Assembly (NCBI GenBank): GCA_030267065.1
Contig: JAJDJF010000012.1
Span: 1-38,514 of the forward strand
Origin: Desulfovibrio sp. OttesenSCG-928-C06
GTDB lineage: Bacteria > Desulfobacterota > Desulfovibrionia > Desulfovibrionales > Desulfovibrionaceae
Direction: 5' to 3'
Length of the DNA: 38,514 bases
Shown in pieces: positions 1 to 7,885 of this stretch. How positions within the stretch are numbered: the first letter of the stretch is position 1; each line of letters opens with the position of its first letter. The notes under the pieces are model-generated. The model saw only the letters and a program-made list of their open reading frames with translations, did no database searches and was not told where the DNA came from. Position numbers and translations under genes: made by a program.

Positions 1-139
1 CGCGGCCCAAATCCCCGCCGGGCGCGGCAGCCTCCGGAACAAGATGCTCAAGCACCTCATCCAGCATGACCGAAATATGCAACGCGGCAATGGCGTCTTT
101 ATCACGCCCTGTTTGAGTGGAGGCTTTTACTGCGTCCAT
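1..139 (-). CDS. rsmH: 16S rRNA m4C1402 methyltransferase RsmH, N-terminal fragment
   Basis: Partial gene: the ATG is at 139 and the frame stays open to the window edge, giving 46 codons. After a short charged leader the protein reads HISVMLDEVLEHL, the usual first conserved block of RsmH (MraW), which methylates N4 of C1402 in 16S rRNA in the cytoplasm. A GGAG lies just upstream of the ATG. The gene starts 30 nt after the mraZ stop on the same strand, the standard order of the dcw (division and cell wall) cluster. The catalytic SAM-binding domain is outside the window, so integrity cannot be judged. Confidence 0.9.
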   Translation of the reverse strand, partial: MDAVKASTQTGRDKDAIAALHISVMLDEVLEHLVPEAAAPGGDLGR

Positions 140-169
140 AGTCCACTCCAAATCCCGAGGGCGGAACAG

Positions 170-619
170 TTAGAAGTTAAAGTCGAAGCCGCTCTGCTCC
201 ACGCTTTGCGCCACATCGTCAAAATTGCCGCTGATAACTTTAGCAAGTCTTTCCGGCTGCCAAAGCTCAAAACGCGCGCCCTGCCCCATGAGAATCGCCT
301 CGCCGGTAATGCCGGCGTAAGCGAGATGGTCTTTGGAAAGCCGGACACGCCCCTGCGCATCGCAGGTCATTTCTTCGGCCCCGCCCACCACCAGACGGCG
401 AAAGTCACGCAGTTGCCGCGGCGGGTTCTTTACCCTGTTCAGCTGGGATTCAAGCTCCAGCCAGTCGGGCAGCGGAAAGCCCACGACGCAGTCGTCGTAA
501 GTAGTGAGAACCATCTTCCCGTCCTCGGAGCGGGAAAGAAGGATCTCTCTGAATTCCGGCGGCAGGATGAGCCGCCCTTTTGAATCCAGGCTGCGTGTGT
601 TTCGTCCTCTAAAAAGCAT
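170..619 (-). CDS. mraZ: Transcriptional regulator MraZ
   Basis: 149 residues, the usual MraZ length. It has two SpoVT-AbrB-type half-domains: the first begins [20 protein letters not shown] near the N-terminus, and the second contains [19 protein letters not shown] near residues 85-105. MraZ is the DNA-binding repressor of the dcw operon in the bacteria studied and acts as a ring oligomer on closely spaced direct repeats. Here it is the first gene of the cluster, followed by rsmH. Four GTGG/ATGG repeats at 10-bp spacing sit between a promoter and the gene, which fits autorepression. The ribosome binding site is weak (GGAAC before the ATG). Confidence 0.96.
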   Translation of the reverse strand: MLFRGRNTRSLDSKGRLILPPEFREILLSRSEDGKMVLTTYDDCVVGFPLPDWLELESQLNRVKNPPRQLRDFRRLVVGGAEEMTCDAQGRVRLSKDHLAYAGITGEAILMGQGARFELWQPERLAKVISGNFDDVAQSVEQSGFDFNF

Positions 620-637
620 AGCGTTCCGAATGTTTTA

Positions 638-692
638 CCACTTTAGCGGTGAAGCCAACCATCTTTTACCACTTTCCACCACTTTTCACCAC
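638..692 (-). promoter_or_regulatory. MraZ-box operator array
   Basis: Read on the minus strand, GTGG starts at 692, 682 and 672, followed by ATGG at 662. That is four units at exactly 10-bp spacing, the first three followed by runs of A or G. A further AAAGTGG copy occurs at 638-644, about 31 bp on. MraZ proteins are known to bind short direct repeats with a helical-turn period upstream of their own gene. The array begins immediately after the predicted -10 box, so bound MraZ would block initiation. Confidence 0.8.
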
Positions 693-720
693 ATAAAAGC
701 AAATTTCCAGCTACTGTCAA
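693..720 (-). promoter_or_regulatory. mraZ promoter
   Basis: On the minus strand there is a perfect -35 hexamer TTGACA (720-715), a 16-nt spacer, and a -10-like TTTTAT (698-693, 4 of 6 to consensus). It lies about 75 bp upstream of the mraZ ATG and directly abuts the first MraZ box. The call is from sequence alone. Confidence 0.6.
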
Positions 721-1150
721 GGATAAAAACCCTTGAAAAAGACTACTCTCAGGTACATATTCATGCTGAATGTCCGCAAACAAAAGACCTGCAAGGGAAG
801 CAGCAAATATTAAAAATTCGTGATGCAAAAAATATTTTTTCAACGCGCCTGTCATGACGGCTAACTTGCAGATCTGTTGCATTATATAAACACAAAAGAT
901 AAAGTCAGCCGACTAAAAATATCGTCAATTTACCGGCCCCGTGGAGCAAACCATCTTGACTTTTCCCTCATCTAAGGGCAAAAACACAGCCTGACGCGCG
1001 GCCACAGGCAAGCTGATTACGAATCAACCGCCCTACTGCCCGCTACAAAACAAAATCAACTTTCCGTCCGGATACAGGCACAGCATTACGCCAAGGCTAC
1101 CAAGCCAGGACCAAAGCCGCGCCAGCATATCCGCAAACGGCAAGAAATCA
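721..1150. other. Intergenic region between mraZ promoter and tRNA-Thr
   Basis: AT-rich at 730-930 and without a convincing gene on either strand. The one structure seen is at 1012-1026, a 15-nt inverted copy of the anticodon arm of the tRNA-Thr that follows. The promoter of the tRNA must lie here, but no clear -35/-10 pair could be picked. Confidence 0.4.
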
Positions 1151-1226
1151 GCCGGAGTAACTCAGTTGGTAGAGTAGCTGATTCGTAATCAGCAAGTCGT
1201 GAGTTCAAGTCTCATCTCCGGCTCCA
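1151..1226 (+). tRNA. tRNA-Thr (anticodon CGT)
   Basis: 76 nt including an encoded CCA (1224-1226). The acceptor stem is GCCGGAG with CTCCGGC. The D arm follows, then an anticodon stem GCTGA/TCAGC enclosing loop TTCGTAA with anticodon CGT at 1184-1186, which reads ACG (Thr). A T-loop GTTCAAGTC is present. A strong terminator hairpin follows at once, so it is transcribed alone. Confidence 0.95.
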
Positions 1227-1231
1227 TTTAT

Positions 1232-1270
1232 ACAGGGGTTTAGATGCTAAAGCACCTAAACCCCTGTTTT
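1232..1270 (+). terminator. Rho-independent terminator of tRNA-Thr
   Basis: Perfect 12-bp stem ACAGGGGTTTAG / CTAAACCCCTGT with a 12-nt loop, followed by TTT, beginning 6 nt after the tRNA CCA. Confidence 0.9.
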
Positions 1271-1582
1271 GCGTCCGCAGATCATTTCCAGCCTATTTAT
1301 AGCCTGGCAGCCAAACAGCTTTTCTGGCGTATGGCGTATTTCGAGCAGAACGGCCCTCCTGCCCTTGCGTGGCAGGCGCATGACCGGGAGCCGCTGCGGA
1401 CACGCCCCAAAGCACCCAAATCCTTCTGCAGCCCTGCCTATCAGAAAGGTAAAGGCGGCTTGCCGCGTATCCCCCCGCTTGCCACAGAACGCATAAGGGC
1501 GTGGTATTAAAGGCTATCAGTCAGAACCTGTACACGACGGCTCTAACTTGCTATTAAATTGCGTCTAAACAGCAGGAGCGCT
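1271..1582. other. Intergenic region upstream of the MalT-like regulator
   Basis: About 310 nt. Short overlapping open frames exist in two plus-strand frames, but none has a good ribosome binding site or a recognisable protein. It should contain the promoter of the downstream regulator and pump operon. No clear promoter or operator repeat was found. Confidence 0.35.
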
Positions 1583-4081
1583 ATGCTTTCACAATCCACA
1601 TTTTTACCACGCCCGGATTTAACAGATAAAATTCTGAACGCTATCAGCCAATACAGCCTGACGGCCATTGTCGCGCCGATGGGCTACGGCAAGACGACTC
1701 TTGCGCAGTCAGTTGCCGAATCCGTCAGCGGTAGCAGCTATTATTATGCCGCCCCCACCGGCCCGCACGATGCGCCATTCCTGTGGCACGACATGTTCAG
1801 GCAGTTTGAAGCGCAGGGAATGAGCATTGCCCCGGCCATGCTACGGCTCGGCTTTCCCGCAGCCGCTTCGCAATGGCGGCAAGCCCTTGATCTGCTGCAC
1901 GGCCTGACCATCCCGACATGCCTGATTCTTGACGACTGCCACTACGTTACGGACACAGCCCTGTTCGGCTTTTGGGAAAGGGTTGTCCGGGCCAATATTC
2001 CAAATTTCCGTCTGATTCTGTTCTCGCGCACCCGCCCGGATATTTCCCTGGCAGAATTGTGTATCAAGCGATGCGCAACCGTTTTTGAGCAGGATATTCT
2101 TGCTTTTTCCGACACCGAAACCAGAGAGTTCTTTCGCTTGCACGGCATCAGCGAAGATGCAGCCGTAATTGAAGCGCAAAATTACAGCGAAGGGTGGCCC
2201 GCCGCGCTCTGGCTATGTCTGCAAAGCTGGCAGACCAGCGGCAGGCTTATCGGATCGCAAGATATCGATTCACTTTTAGCGGCTGTTTTCGCCGCCTATA
2301 GTCCAGAAGAACGGGATTTGCTGATGCGCCTTGCCGTGCTGGAAAACTTTACCGAGCAGGACGCGCAAAAAATTGCGGCAATTCCGCACAGCACTGCCAG
2401 CCTGCGGACATTGCGCGGCAAAAACCCTTTTCTTGCGTTTGACGCTAAAAGGGAACGCTATCAGTTCCATGCTATTTTCAGGGATTTTCTGCGTAAAGAA
2501 CTGGGCCACGCCGCCCAGATAGACAAAGCCGCCCTATGCCGTCTGGCCGGGGAGTGCTGCGCGGAACGGCAAGAGGTTATTGCCGCTTTTCGCCTTCTTG
2601 TTCAGGCAGGGCGTGACGCAGATTTGCTACGCGCTCTGGATATGTTCTTGCTGCCCGAATACGACAAGGGTTTTGTATTTTTTCAGGAAGAAATATTTGC
2701 CGCGACAAATGCGATACCCTGGCATATCCGCCTGCAAAATCCCTTGGGCTATCTGGCTTTTGTTTTGATGTGCCTTGTTTTATGGAATGACGCCCGTGCC
2801 GTCTCCATGCTGGACGAAGCTGAGGAGCGCTTTGGCAACGCCCCGGATATCCCTGACTTTATGCGAAAAAGACTGCGGGGAGAATTTGAAGTCATACGCG
2901 GCCTGTCCGTGTTCAACGATGCCTGGGCGCTGCGTGAGCATTATGAAGAAGCATGCCGCCTTATTGACGGGCCATCTGTTGTTTTGAGCAATTCAACGGC
3001 CTGGTGTTACGGCAGTCCGAGTATATCCTTCATCAGCCTCCGCGATGCAGGACGGTATAATGAACTGCTGGAACTGGCCGAGCAAAATTGGCATCTCTGC
3101 CACAAACTCACCAACGGCACGACAAAAGGCGGGGAAAAAGCCGCCCGCGCCGAATACTGGCTGGAACAGGGAGAGTTTGCCAAAGCCGGGACATTGGCGC
3201 GTGATGTTTTGAACGCTTGCGGCGCGGCCCGTCATGTGGCAGCGGCGCTGTCCGCCGTTTTCTGCCTGGCGCGTATATCTCTTGCCTCGGGCGAAGTGCA
3301 GGAAGCGTTGCAAGTTCTGGAAATCCCCCGCCCACGCGTTGAAGAGCTTGGCGTTACCGAGCATTTTGACTGCATTGATATGGCGGTCGGCTATATCAAC
3401 GCGGTGCTGGGCAAAGCAGACGCAATCCCCGGCTGGCTGCGGAACGGCGAAATATACGATCCCCACCGCAACTCCCTGCCGCAAGTTTTTGGCTTAAGCC
3501 TTACCATTTACGGCAAGGCGCTGCTGCTGCAAGGCGATTATCAGCTGGTGCTGTCTCTGGCTGATGACATTCCCGCCGCTTCCGCCCCGCTTGATTGTCT
3601 GTTCTCCCATATTCACGGCAAAACCCTTAAAGCTATTGCCAGTTGGCGAACGCGTGGGCAAAGCGAAGCCCTGGAGCTTTTGCGTGAGGCACTGGAGCTT
3701 TCGCGCCCTGACGGTATTATTCTGCCTCTGTCCGAATACGGTACTGATATCATTCCGCTTTTGCGCCTTCTTAAACAATCGGAGCGGGAAGATGCCCATC
3801 TTGCGGCGATACTGGCGCTGGCAGAGCGCATAGCTAATGTTACGGAACGCCAGAGCGCCCCAAAAGAGCTGCTTTCGCCGCGCGAACTGGAGGTTATGCG
3901 GCATGTGGTCAAGGGAATGTCCAACCTTGCCATTGCTGCAGAACTTGGCGTATCTCCTGAAACCGTCAAAAAGGCTTTGGTTCGCACCTACAAAAAACTG
4001 GGGGCTGCAAACCGTGCGGAAGCATCGCGCCGGTTCATGGAACTGCATAACGGAAAAAATTCCGTGCCACCCGCCCTGTAA
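1583..4081 (+). CDS. MalT-like LuxR-family (LAL/STAND) transcriptional regulator
   Basis: 832 residues from the ATG at 1583, chosen over an upstream TTG (1559) because AGGAG precedes it and the protein then starts MLSQSTFLPRP, typical of the family. The N-terminal STAND ATPase has a Walker A motif APMGYGKTT near residues 31-39 and a Walker B motif LILDDC near 115. The middle is a long helical TPR-like sensor region. The C-terminus is a LuxR/GerE helix-turn-helix (LSPRELEVMRHVVKGMSNL onward). Family members are ATP-dependent activators switched on by a small inducer; MalT senses maltotriose. The ligand here is unknown. An SMR pump follows after 52 nt and the pair ends at one terminator, so it may control that pump. 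Confidence 0.88.
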   Translation: MLSQSTFLPRPDLTDKILNAISQYSLTAIVAPMGYGKTTLAQSVAESVSGSSYYYAAPTGPHDAPFLWHDMFRQFEAQGMSIAPAMLRLGFPAAASQWRQALDLLHGLTIPTCLILDDCHYVTDTALFGFWERVVRANIPNFRLILFSRTRPDISLAELCIKRCATVFEQDILAFSDTETREFFRLHGISEDAAVIEAQNYSEGWPAALWLCLQSWQTSGRLIGSQDIDSLLAAVFAAYSPEERDLLMRLAVLENFTEQDAQKIAAIPHSTASLRTLRGKNPFLAFDAKRERYQFHAIFRDFLRKELGHAAQIDKAALCRLAGECCAERQEVIAAFRLLVQAGRDADLLRALDMFLLPEYDKGFVFFQEEIFAATNAIPWHIRLQNPLGYLAFVLMCLVLWNDARAVSMLDEAEERFGNAPDIPDFMRKRLRGEFEVIRGLSVFNDAWALREHYEEACRLIDGPSVVLSNSTAWCYGSPSISFISLRDAGRYNELLELAEQNWHLCHKLTNGTTKGGEKAARAEYWLEQGEFAKAGTLARDVLNACGAARHVAAALSAVFCLARISLASGEVQEALQVLEIPRPRVEELGVTEHFDCIDMAVGYINAVLGKADAIPGWLRNGEIYDPHRNSLPQVFGLSLTIYGKALLLQGDYQLVLSLADDIPAASAPLDCLFSHIHGKTLKAIASWRTRGQSEALELLREALELSRPDGIILPLSEYGTDIIPLLRLLKQSEREDAHLAAILALAERIANVTERQSAPKELLSPRELEVMRHVVKGMSNLAIAAELGVSPETVKKALVRTYKKLGAANRAEASRRFMELHNGKNSVPPAL

Positions 4082-4133
4082 GTATCCTTTCCCTGCAATA
4101 TTCTTAAAAAACCGCATCTGACAAGGAAATCTA

Positions 4134-4463
4134 ATGCACTGGCTACTGCTGTTTATCGCCATAATTTGTGAAACGCTGGCTTCCGCCGCAGTAAAAATGT
4201 CGGATGGGTTCACCAAACCCGTGCCGACAGTCGGTCTTTTTATCGGTTACGGCGTCTCGCTCTATCTGTTTTCTCTGGCTATCAAAACTATTCCAGTTGG
4301 TATTGCCTATGCCGTGTGGTCAGGCGTGGGCGTGGCGCTTATTGTGGCGCTCGGCTGGTATTTTTTCGGGCAAAAGCTCGATCTGGCCGCCATGGTCGGG
4401 CTTGCTTTCATTATCGCCGGGATATTGATTATCCACCTGCTCTCAAAATCAATATCGTATTAA
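4134..4463 (+). CDS. Small multidrug resistance (SMR) family efflux transporter
   Basis: 109 residues with four predicted membrane helices, the normal SMR size. The essential membrane glutamate of the EmrE family is present as E13 in IICETLASAAVKMSDGF, matching the AEVxGTxxMKxSxGF block of EmrE. The conserved AYAVWSGVGVALI segment follows in helix 3. SMR proteins act as dual-topology dimers in the inner membrane and exchange protons for cationic or quaternary ammonium compounds. The motif set looks more like EmrE/Qac than the SugE/Gdx guanidinium exporters, but substrate cannot be settled by reading. It lies directly after the MalT-like regulator. Confidence 0.92.
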   Translation: MHWLLLFIAIICETLASAAVKMSDGFTKPVPTVGLFIGYGVSLYLFSLAIKTIPVGIAYAVWSGVGVALIVALGWYFFGQKLDLAAMVGLAFIIAGILIIHLLSKSISY

Positions 4464-4484
4464 CGGCCTCATGACAGATATGTA

Positions 4485-4520
4485 AAAATCCCCCGGCGAC
4501 AGTGTCGCCGGGGGATTTTT
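4485..4520 (+). terminator. Rho-independent terminator after the SMR gene
   Basis: Perfect long stem (4485-4500 with 4504-4519) containing CCCCCGGCGAC / GTCGCCGGGGG, a 3-nt loop and a following T-run. The A-run on the other side makes it usable in both directions, but the nearest gene is the SMR transporter on the plus strand. Confidence 0.92.
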
Positions 4521-4904
4521 CATTAAATACAACATATACCCTGCCGCCCTGCTCATCCACCGCGCCTGCTCATGATGCACGTCAACTCACGCCCCCAATA
4601 CATAACGAGCGCCAATTAATGCACTACCACAAAAAGCGTTACCCTTTTGGGTATATTCCCAACAATTCACTTTGTATGTAGAAACTAAAAGAAGTCTCTT
4701 TATCATACTGCGACTGCAACTATGGATTTTCTGCATCATTTCAGATGCATAAAGCATTGCTGCAAGGGAGTCAGTTTTTTTTCGCATCTGGAGGAAGCAT
4801 GCCCAAACCTGAGTAGTACCCATTCATCGTTTTCAATACAAAACCCTGTGTGCAAACCACAAGTGTTTTGTTCAATTATTAATGCACGTTTGCATGGAGG
4901 AACT
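4521..4904. other. Long leader region upstream of the autotransporter
   Basis: About 384 nt, more AT-rich than its surroundings. It contains a T8 tract at 4775-4782 and a tiny open frame at 4799-4816 with a strong ribosome binding site. The autotransporter frame stays open without a stop from 4722, but that stretch does not look like protein. No defined promoter could be chosen. Confidence 0.4.
4799..4816 (+). CDS. Possible five-codon leader peptide (MPKPE)
   Basis: ATG CCC AAA CCT GAG TAG, preceded by GGAGGA at good spacing, in the leader of the autotransporter gene about 90 nt before its start. Such a short frame with a strong ribosome binding site and two proline codons could act as a translated leader. 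It could equally be chance. Only position and motif support it. Confidence 0.2.
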   Translation: MPKPE

Positions 4905-6971
4905 ATGACACACAGAATCAAAAAAATTGTTTGCGGCGCTCTGCTGCTGGGGCTTTCTGGCTTTCCCGGCGCGGCGGGAGCGGCAGAGTTGTTCTATAAC
5001 GGCGATACAAGCATGTTGCAGGACGATCCACAAAACTCCCTGTCCAACTCGCTCTATCCGGGAACGCATGAAAAACCCATTGCGAGCGGCAACACGGTTA
5101 TCATCGACTCCGACGCCGCTGATCCCAGCAAAAATATCTACCGTGTGTTCGGAGGATATGCCGCAACCGGAGACAGCGTGAACAACACCGTCACCATACG
5201 AAACGGCCTCATAATCGGCGCGGTACATGGGGGGTGGACGGGGAACGGCGATGCTCGCGGTAATACCGTCGAAATCAAATCCGGTCAGGGTAACCAGGTA
5301 TTCGGCGGATATACAATGAAAGGGAACGCTGTTGACAATACCGTCACCATGTACGGCGGAAAAGTGCAATCTATTATCGGCGGGCGGACAAATAAAGGTA
5401 CCGCAAGCGGCAACACAGTACGCATTTATGGCGGCGAAACCGGAGCCCTCTACGGCGGCGAGACTGTAACAGGGGCTGCATTTGACAACACCGTTGCCGT
5501 ATATGGCGGTTTAGTCGATAATATCTTTGGCGCGTCTGGCAAAACAGCAGCTTACAACAACACGGTAACCTTGTCCGGTAGCCCGCGGTTTAAGATTTCC
5601 GGCCGCGAAATCTATGGTGGCTATACCGGTAGTGCCATACCCGATTTTACCGGCAACACTCTGAACCTGTGGAACTATTCCGGAACGACCACGGCTAAGA
5701 TTGTAACCGGCTTCCAGTACTACAATTTCCAGATCAGCGAGAATTCGCAACCGCTCAAGGTGGCCAGCTCGGCCAATATTGAATTCGGCGACGGGTATGG
5801 CATGGGCGGCAATTCCACCGTTACCGGCGTTTCTTTCGCCAGCGGTTTTGCGCCCAAGGCAGGCCAGACCTTCACGTTGCTTTCTTCCACCTCGGGCTTT
5901 ACAAACAGCCTCACCAACCTCGGCCAGATGGAAGCATCCAGAGGCGTCACCCTGCTGTATGACGGTATGATCGCCCTCGACACGAACGATCTTACCTTCA
6001 CCGTCACTGGCGACGGCTACATTAACCCCCGCTCGAAAGCTCTTTCCGAAGGCCGGACCGCTAACGTGGCCTTCCTCAACAATGGTGCTGACCTTGCTGC
6101 CGGGCAGGGCATGATGGCTGCCAGAAGCGCCGGGAACGGCCTGCAAGCCTTTGCAGCCGGGTCCGCAGGAAAATCCCGTTACGACACCGGCTCACATGTG
6201 GATGTTCAAGGCCTTTCCATCATGGCAGGTGTTGCCTGGAACACCCCCACAGAACCCGGCAACCTGACCCTTGGCGCATTCTTTGAGGCCGGAAGCGGCA
6301 CATACGACACCCACAACTCCTTCAGCAATTCAGCTTCCGTCGATGGCGACGGGGATACCAGCTACTACGGCGGCGGTATTCTGGGCCGCATGGACATCAA
6401 CGCCGGTCCCGGCGCATTCTACGCGGAAGCTTCTGCCCGCATGGGCCGTTCGGACACGGACTTTGCCTCCTCCGACCTGCGGGACGGCATGGGACGCGAC
6501 GCGGAGTATGACATAGACTCCATCTACTACGGTGCGCACGCCGGTATCGGCTACATCTGGAACATCACGGAAGCAGCCAACCTCGACCTCTACACCAAGT
6601 ATTTCTGGACCCGGCAGGAAGGCGACACGGTCACCCTTTCCACAGACGACCGCGTAAAGTTCAAAGATACGGACTCCCAGCGCTGGCGGAGCGGAGCGCG
6701 CTTTGGCTACGCCATTGCCACCGAACAGGGCTCCACCTTCACGCCATACATCGGCGCGGCGTACGAGCATGAGTTTGACGGCAAGGCCGAAGCCACCGCT
6801 TACGGTAACAGCCTAGATGCACCGGAACTCAAGGGTGATACTGGTATTGGTGAAGTAGGCTTTACCTTCAATACGGCAACGAGCGGCATCTCGGTCGACC
6901 TCGGCTTGCAGGGCTACACCGGCAAGCGTGAAGGCGTGAGCGGCAGCGTCCAGCTCAAGCTGGCATTCTAG
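4905..6971 (+). CDS. Autotransporter (type Va secretion) with repeat passenger
   Basis: 688 residues from the ATG at 4905, chosen because GGAGG precedes it and a signal peptide follows at once (basic MTHRIKK, hydrophobic core, cleavage near AGA/AE at 26-27). Residues about 81-270 hold six to seven imperfect repeats of about 25 residues with the pattern [VI]-[FYH]-G-G, several variable residues, then N-T-V and a G-G turn, typical of a right-handed beta-helix passenger. Roughly residues 400-688 form the outer-membrane beta-barrel translocator, ending GSVQLKLAF with the terminal phenylalanine needed for BAM recognition. The passenger is probably exposed on or released from the surface; its target is unknown. 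It is transcribed alone. Confidence 0.9.
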   Translation: MTHRIKKIVCGALLLGLSGFPGAAGAAELFYNGDTSMLQDDPQNSLSNSLYPGTHEKPIASGNTVIIDSDAADPSKNIYRVFGGYAATGDSVNNTVTIRNGLIIGAVHGGWTGNGDARGNTVEIKSGQGNQVFGGYTMKGNAVDNTVTMYGGKVQSIIGGRTNKGTASGNTVRIYGGETGALYGGETVTGAAFDNTVAVYGGLVDNIFGASGKTAAYNNTVTLSGSPRFKISGREIYGGYTGSAIPDFTGNTLNLWNYSGTTTAKIVTGFQYYNFQISENSQPLKVASSANIEFGDGYGMGGNSTVTGVSFASGFAPKAGQTFTLLSSTSGFTNSLTNLGQMEASRGVTLLYDGMIALDTNDLTFTVTGDGYINPRSKALSEGRTANVAFLNNGADLAAGQGMMAARSAGNGLQAFAAGSAGKSRYDTGSHVDVQGLSIMAGVAWNTPTEPGNLTLGAFFEAGSGTYDTHNSFSNSASVDGDGDTSYYGGGILGRMDINAGPGAFYAEASARMGRSDTDFASSDLRDGMGRDAEYDIDSIYYGAHAGIGYIWNITEAANLDLYTKYFWTRQEGDTVTLSTDDRVKFKDTDSQRWRSGARFGYAIATEQGSTFTPYIGAAYEHEFDGKAEATAYGNSLDAPELKGDTGIGEVGFTFNTATSGISVDLGLQGYTGKREGVSGSVQLKLAF

Positions 6972-7409
6972 CAATCTTTAGCCATTGTCGCCGCACGGGA
7001 GTCTGCGTACCCGGCAGGGATAACATCCCCACCGCAACGCGCATCAGTAAAGGCCCCCGTGCGGCGTTCAGGTTATTTGTACTCAGCAAGTCGTTAGCGA
7101 TTCTTCCTCTGCCCCTTCCCCCAGCCTCTCAAGGCAGCAAAGTTACATCTTTCGGATGTTCGCGAACCATGTCATCCAGTTTGCTTCCGGATGTTGAAGC
7201 AATGTTTCCGGCGTGACCTCAGGAGGGCAATAGAGTTTTTAACACCCGTCAGGCACGCGAGGGCGGTGGCATGGTCCGCAAGAGGGAACACCATAGCTAT
7301 TGGCGGTGGGAGTGCTCAAAAACCAAATCGCTGGCACAATGACAACGCCGTTCCATTTCGGCATAAAGGCTGGCAAAATACTGGTGGCACGCGAAATCGC
7401 GCAGAGAAT
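6972..7409. other. Intergenic region between autotransporter and ABM gene
   Basis: About 440 nt between convergent genes. Its only clear structure is an inverted repeat of GCCGCACGGG (6990-6999) and CCCGTGCGGC (7056-7065) with a 56-nt interior. Short open frames at 7191-7509 have no recognisable product. The sequence could hold decayed DNA, but no homology was recognised. Confidence 0.35.
6990..7065 (+). terminator. Inverted repeat, possible terminator of the autotransporter gene
   Basis: 10-bp perfect inverted repeat GCCGCACGGG / CCCGTGCGGC starting 18 nt after the stop codon. The loop is long and no solid T-run follows, so termination is only a guess. It could be a structured 3' end. Confidence 0.35.
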
Positions 7410-7763
7410 TTACGCAAAATCTGCGAAGAATACCTTCGAATCTTCTGGTGTTTCAGCACGGTCTTCAAGCGTGTATGAACGAACCTTGGATGCGACCGTC
7501 AGCGTGTAGCTTTCAAAAAGCGAATCGTGGCCCTGACGCTGGCTCAGGCGATGCTTTACGGTATTGCGCCATTTCTCGACTGCGCCTTCGTTTTCCCATA
7601 CGGACAGGCTGAGAATCTTGCCCGCATCAACAAGGCTCTGGAACCGCTCTGACCGGATGAATCCTTCAGCGCGTTCAAGCTCGTCCTTCAAGCCTGCTGC
7701 CAGCGCAAGGTAGGCGTCGGCTTCCTCTTTTTTTACCTTCACTTCAAACAAAACAAATATCAT
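7410..7763 (-). CDS. Antibiotic biosynthesis monooxygenase (ABM) domain protein
   Basis: 117 residues with a single ABM/dimeric ferredoxin-like fold. It starts MIFVLFEVKVKKEEADAYLALAAGL, then has the family's GFIRSERFQSL and ILSLSVWENEGAVEKWRN blocks. Such proteins form dimers and include YgiN-type quinol monooxygenases, heme-degrading enzymes and proteins of unknown function. AGAGGAAG precedes the ATG. It is followed by a long non-coding stretch and lies 122 nt downstream of the alkylation repair genes on the same strand. The exact reaction cannot be assigned. The C-terminal 25 residues extend beyond the core domain. Confidence 0.8.
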   Translation of the reverse strand: MIFVLFEVKVKKEEADAYLALAAGLKDELERAEGFIRSERFQSLVDAGKILSLSVWENEGAVEKWRNTVKHRLSQRQGHDSLFESYTLTVASKVRSYTLEDRAETPEDSKVFFADFA

Positions 7764-7885
7764 CGCTTCCTCTTTATTTATTTGCCCGGAATCCCTTTAA
7801 GCGAAAAGCAGATCCCGCCGCAACAAGCCGTACTGTCCAGCCTGATGCTACATTACTGCCGCCGGGCCGGAATATGCGTTGTACC

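Noticed and set aside
1244-1510. 88- and 75-residue open frames after tRNA-Thr
   Set aside because: The first starts inside the terminator hairpin, neither has a ribosome binding site, and neither resembles a protein or integrase fragment.
7300-7509. 69-residue plus-strand open frame overlapping the end of the ABM gene
   Set aside because: It overlaps a better gene on the other strand and lacks a ribosome binding site and family.
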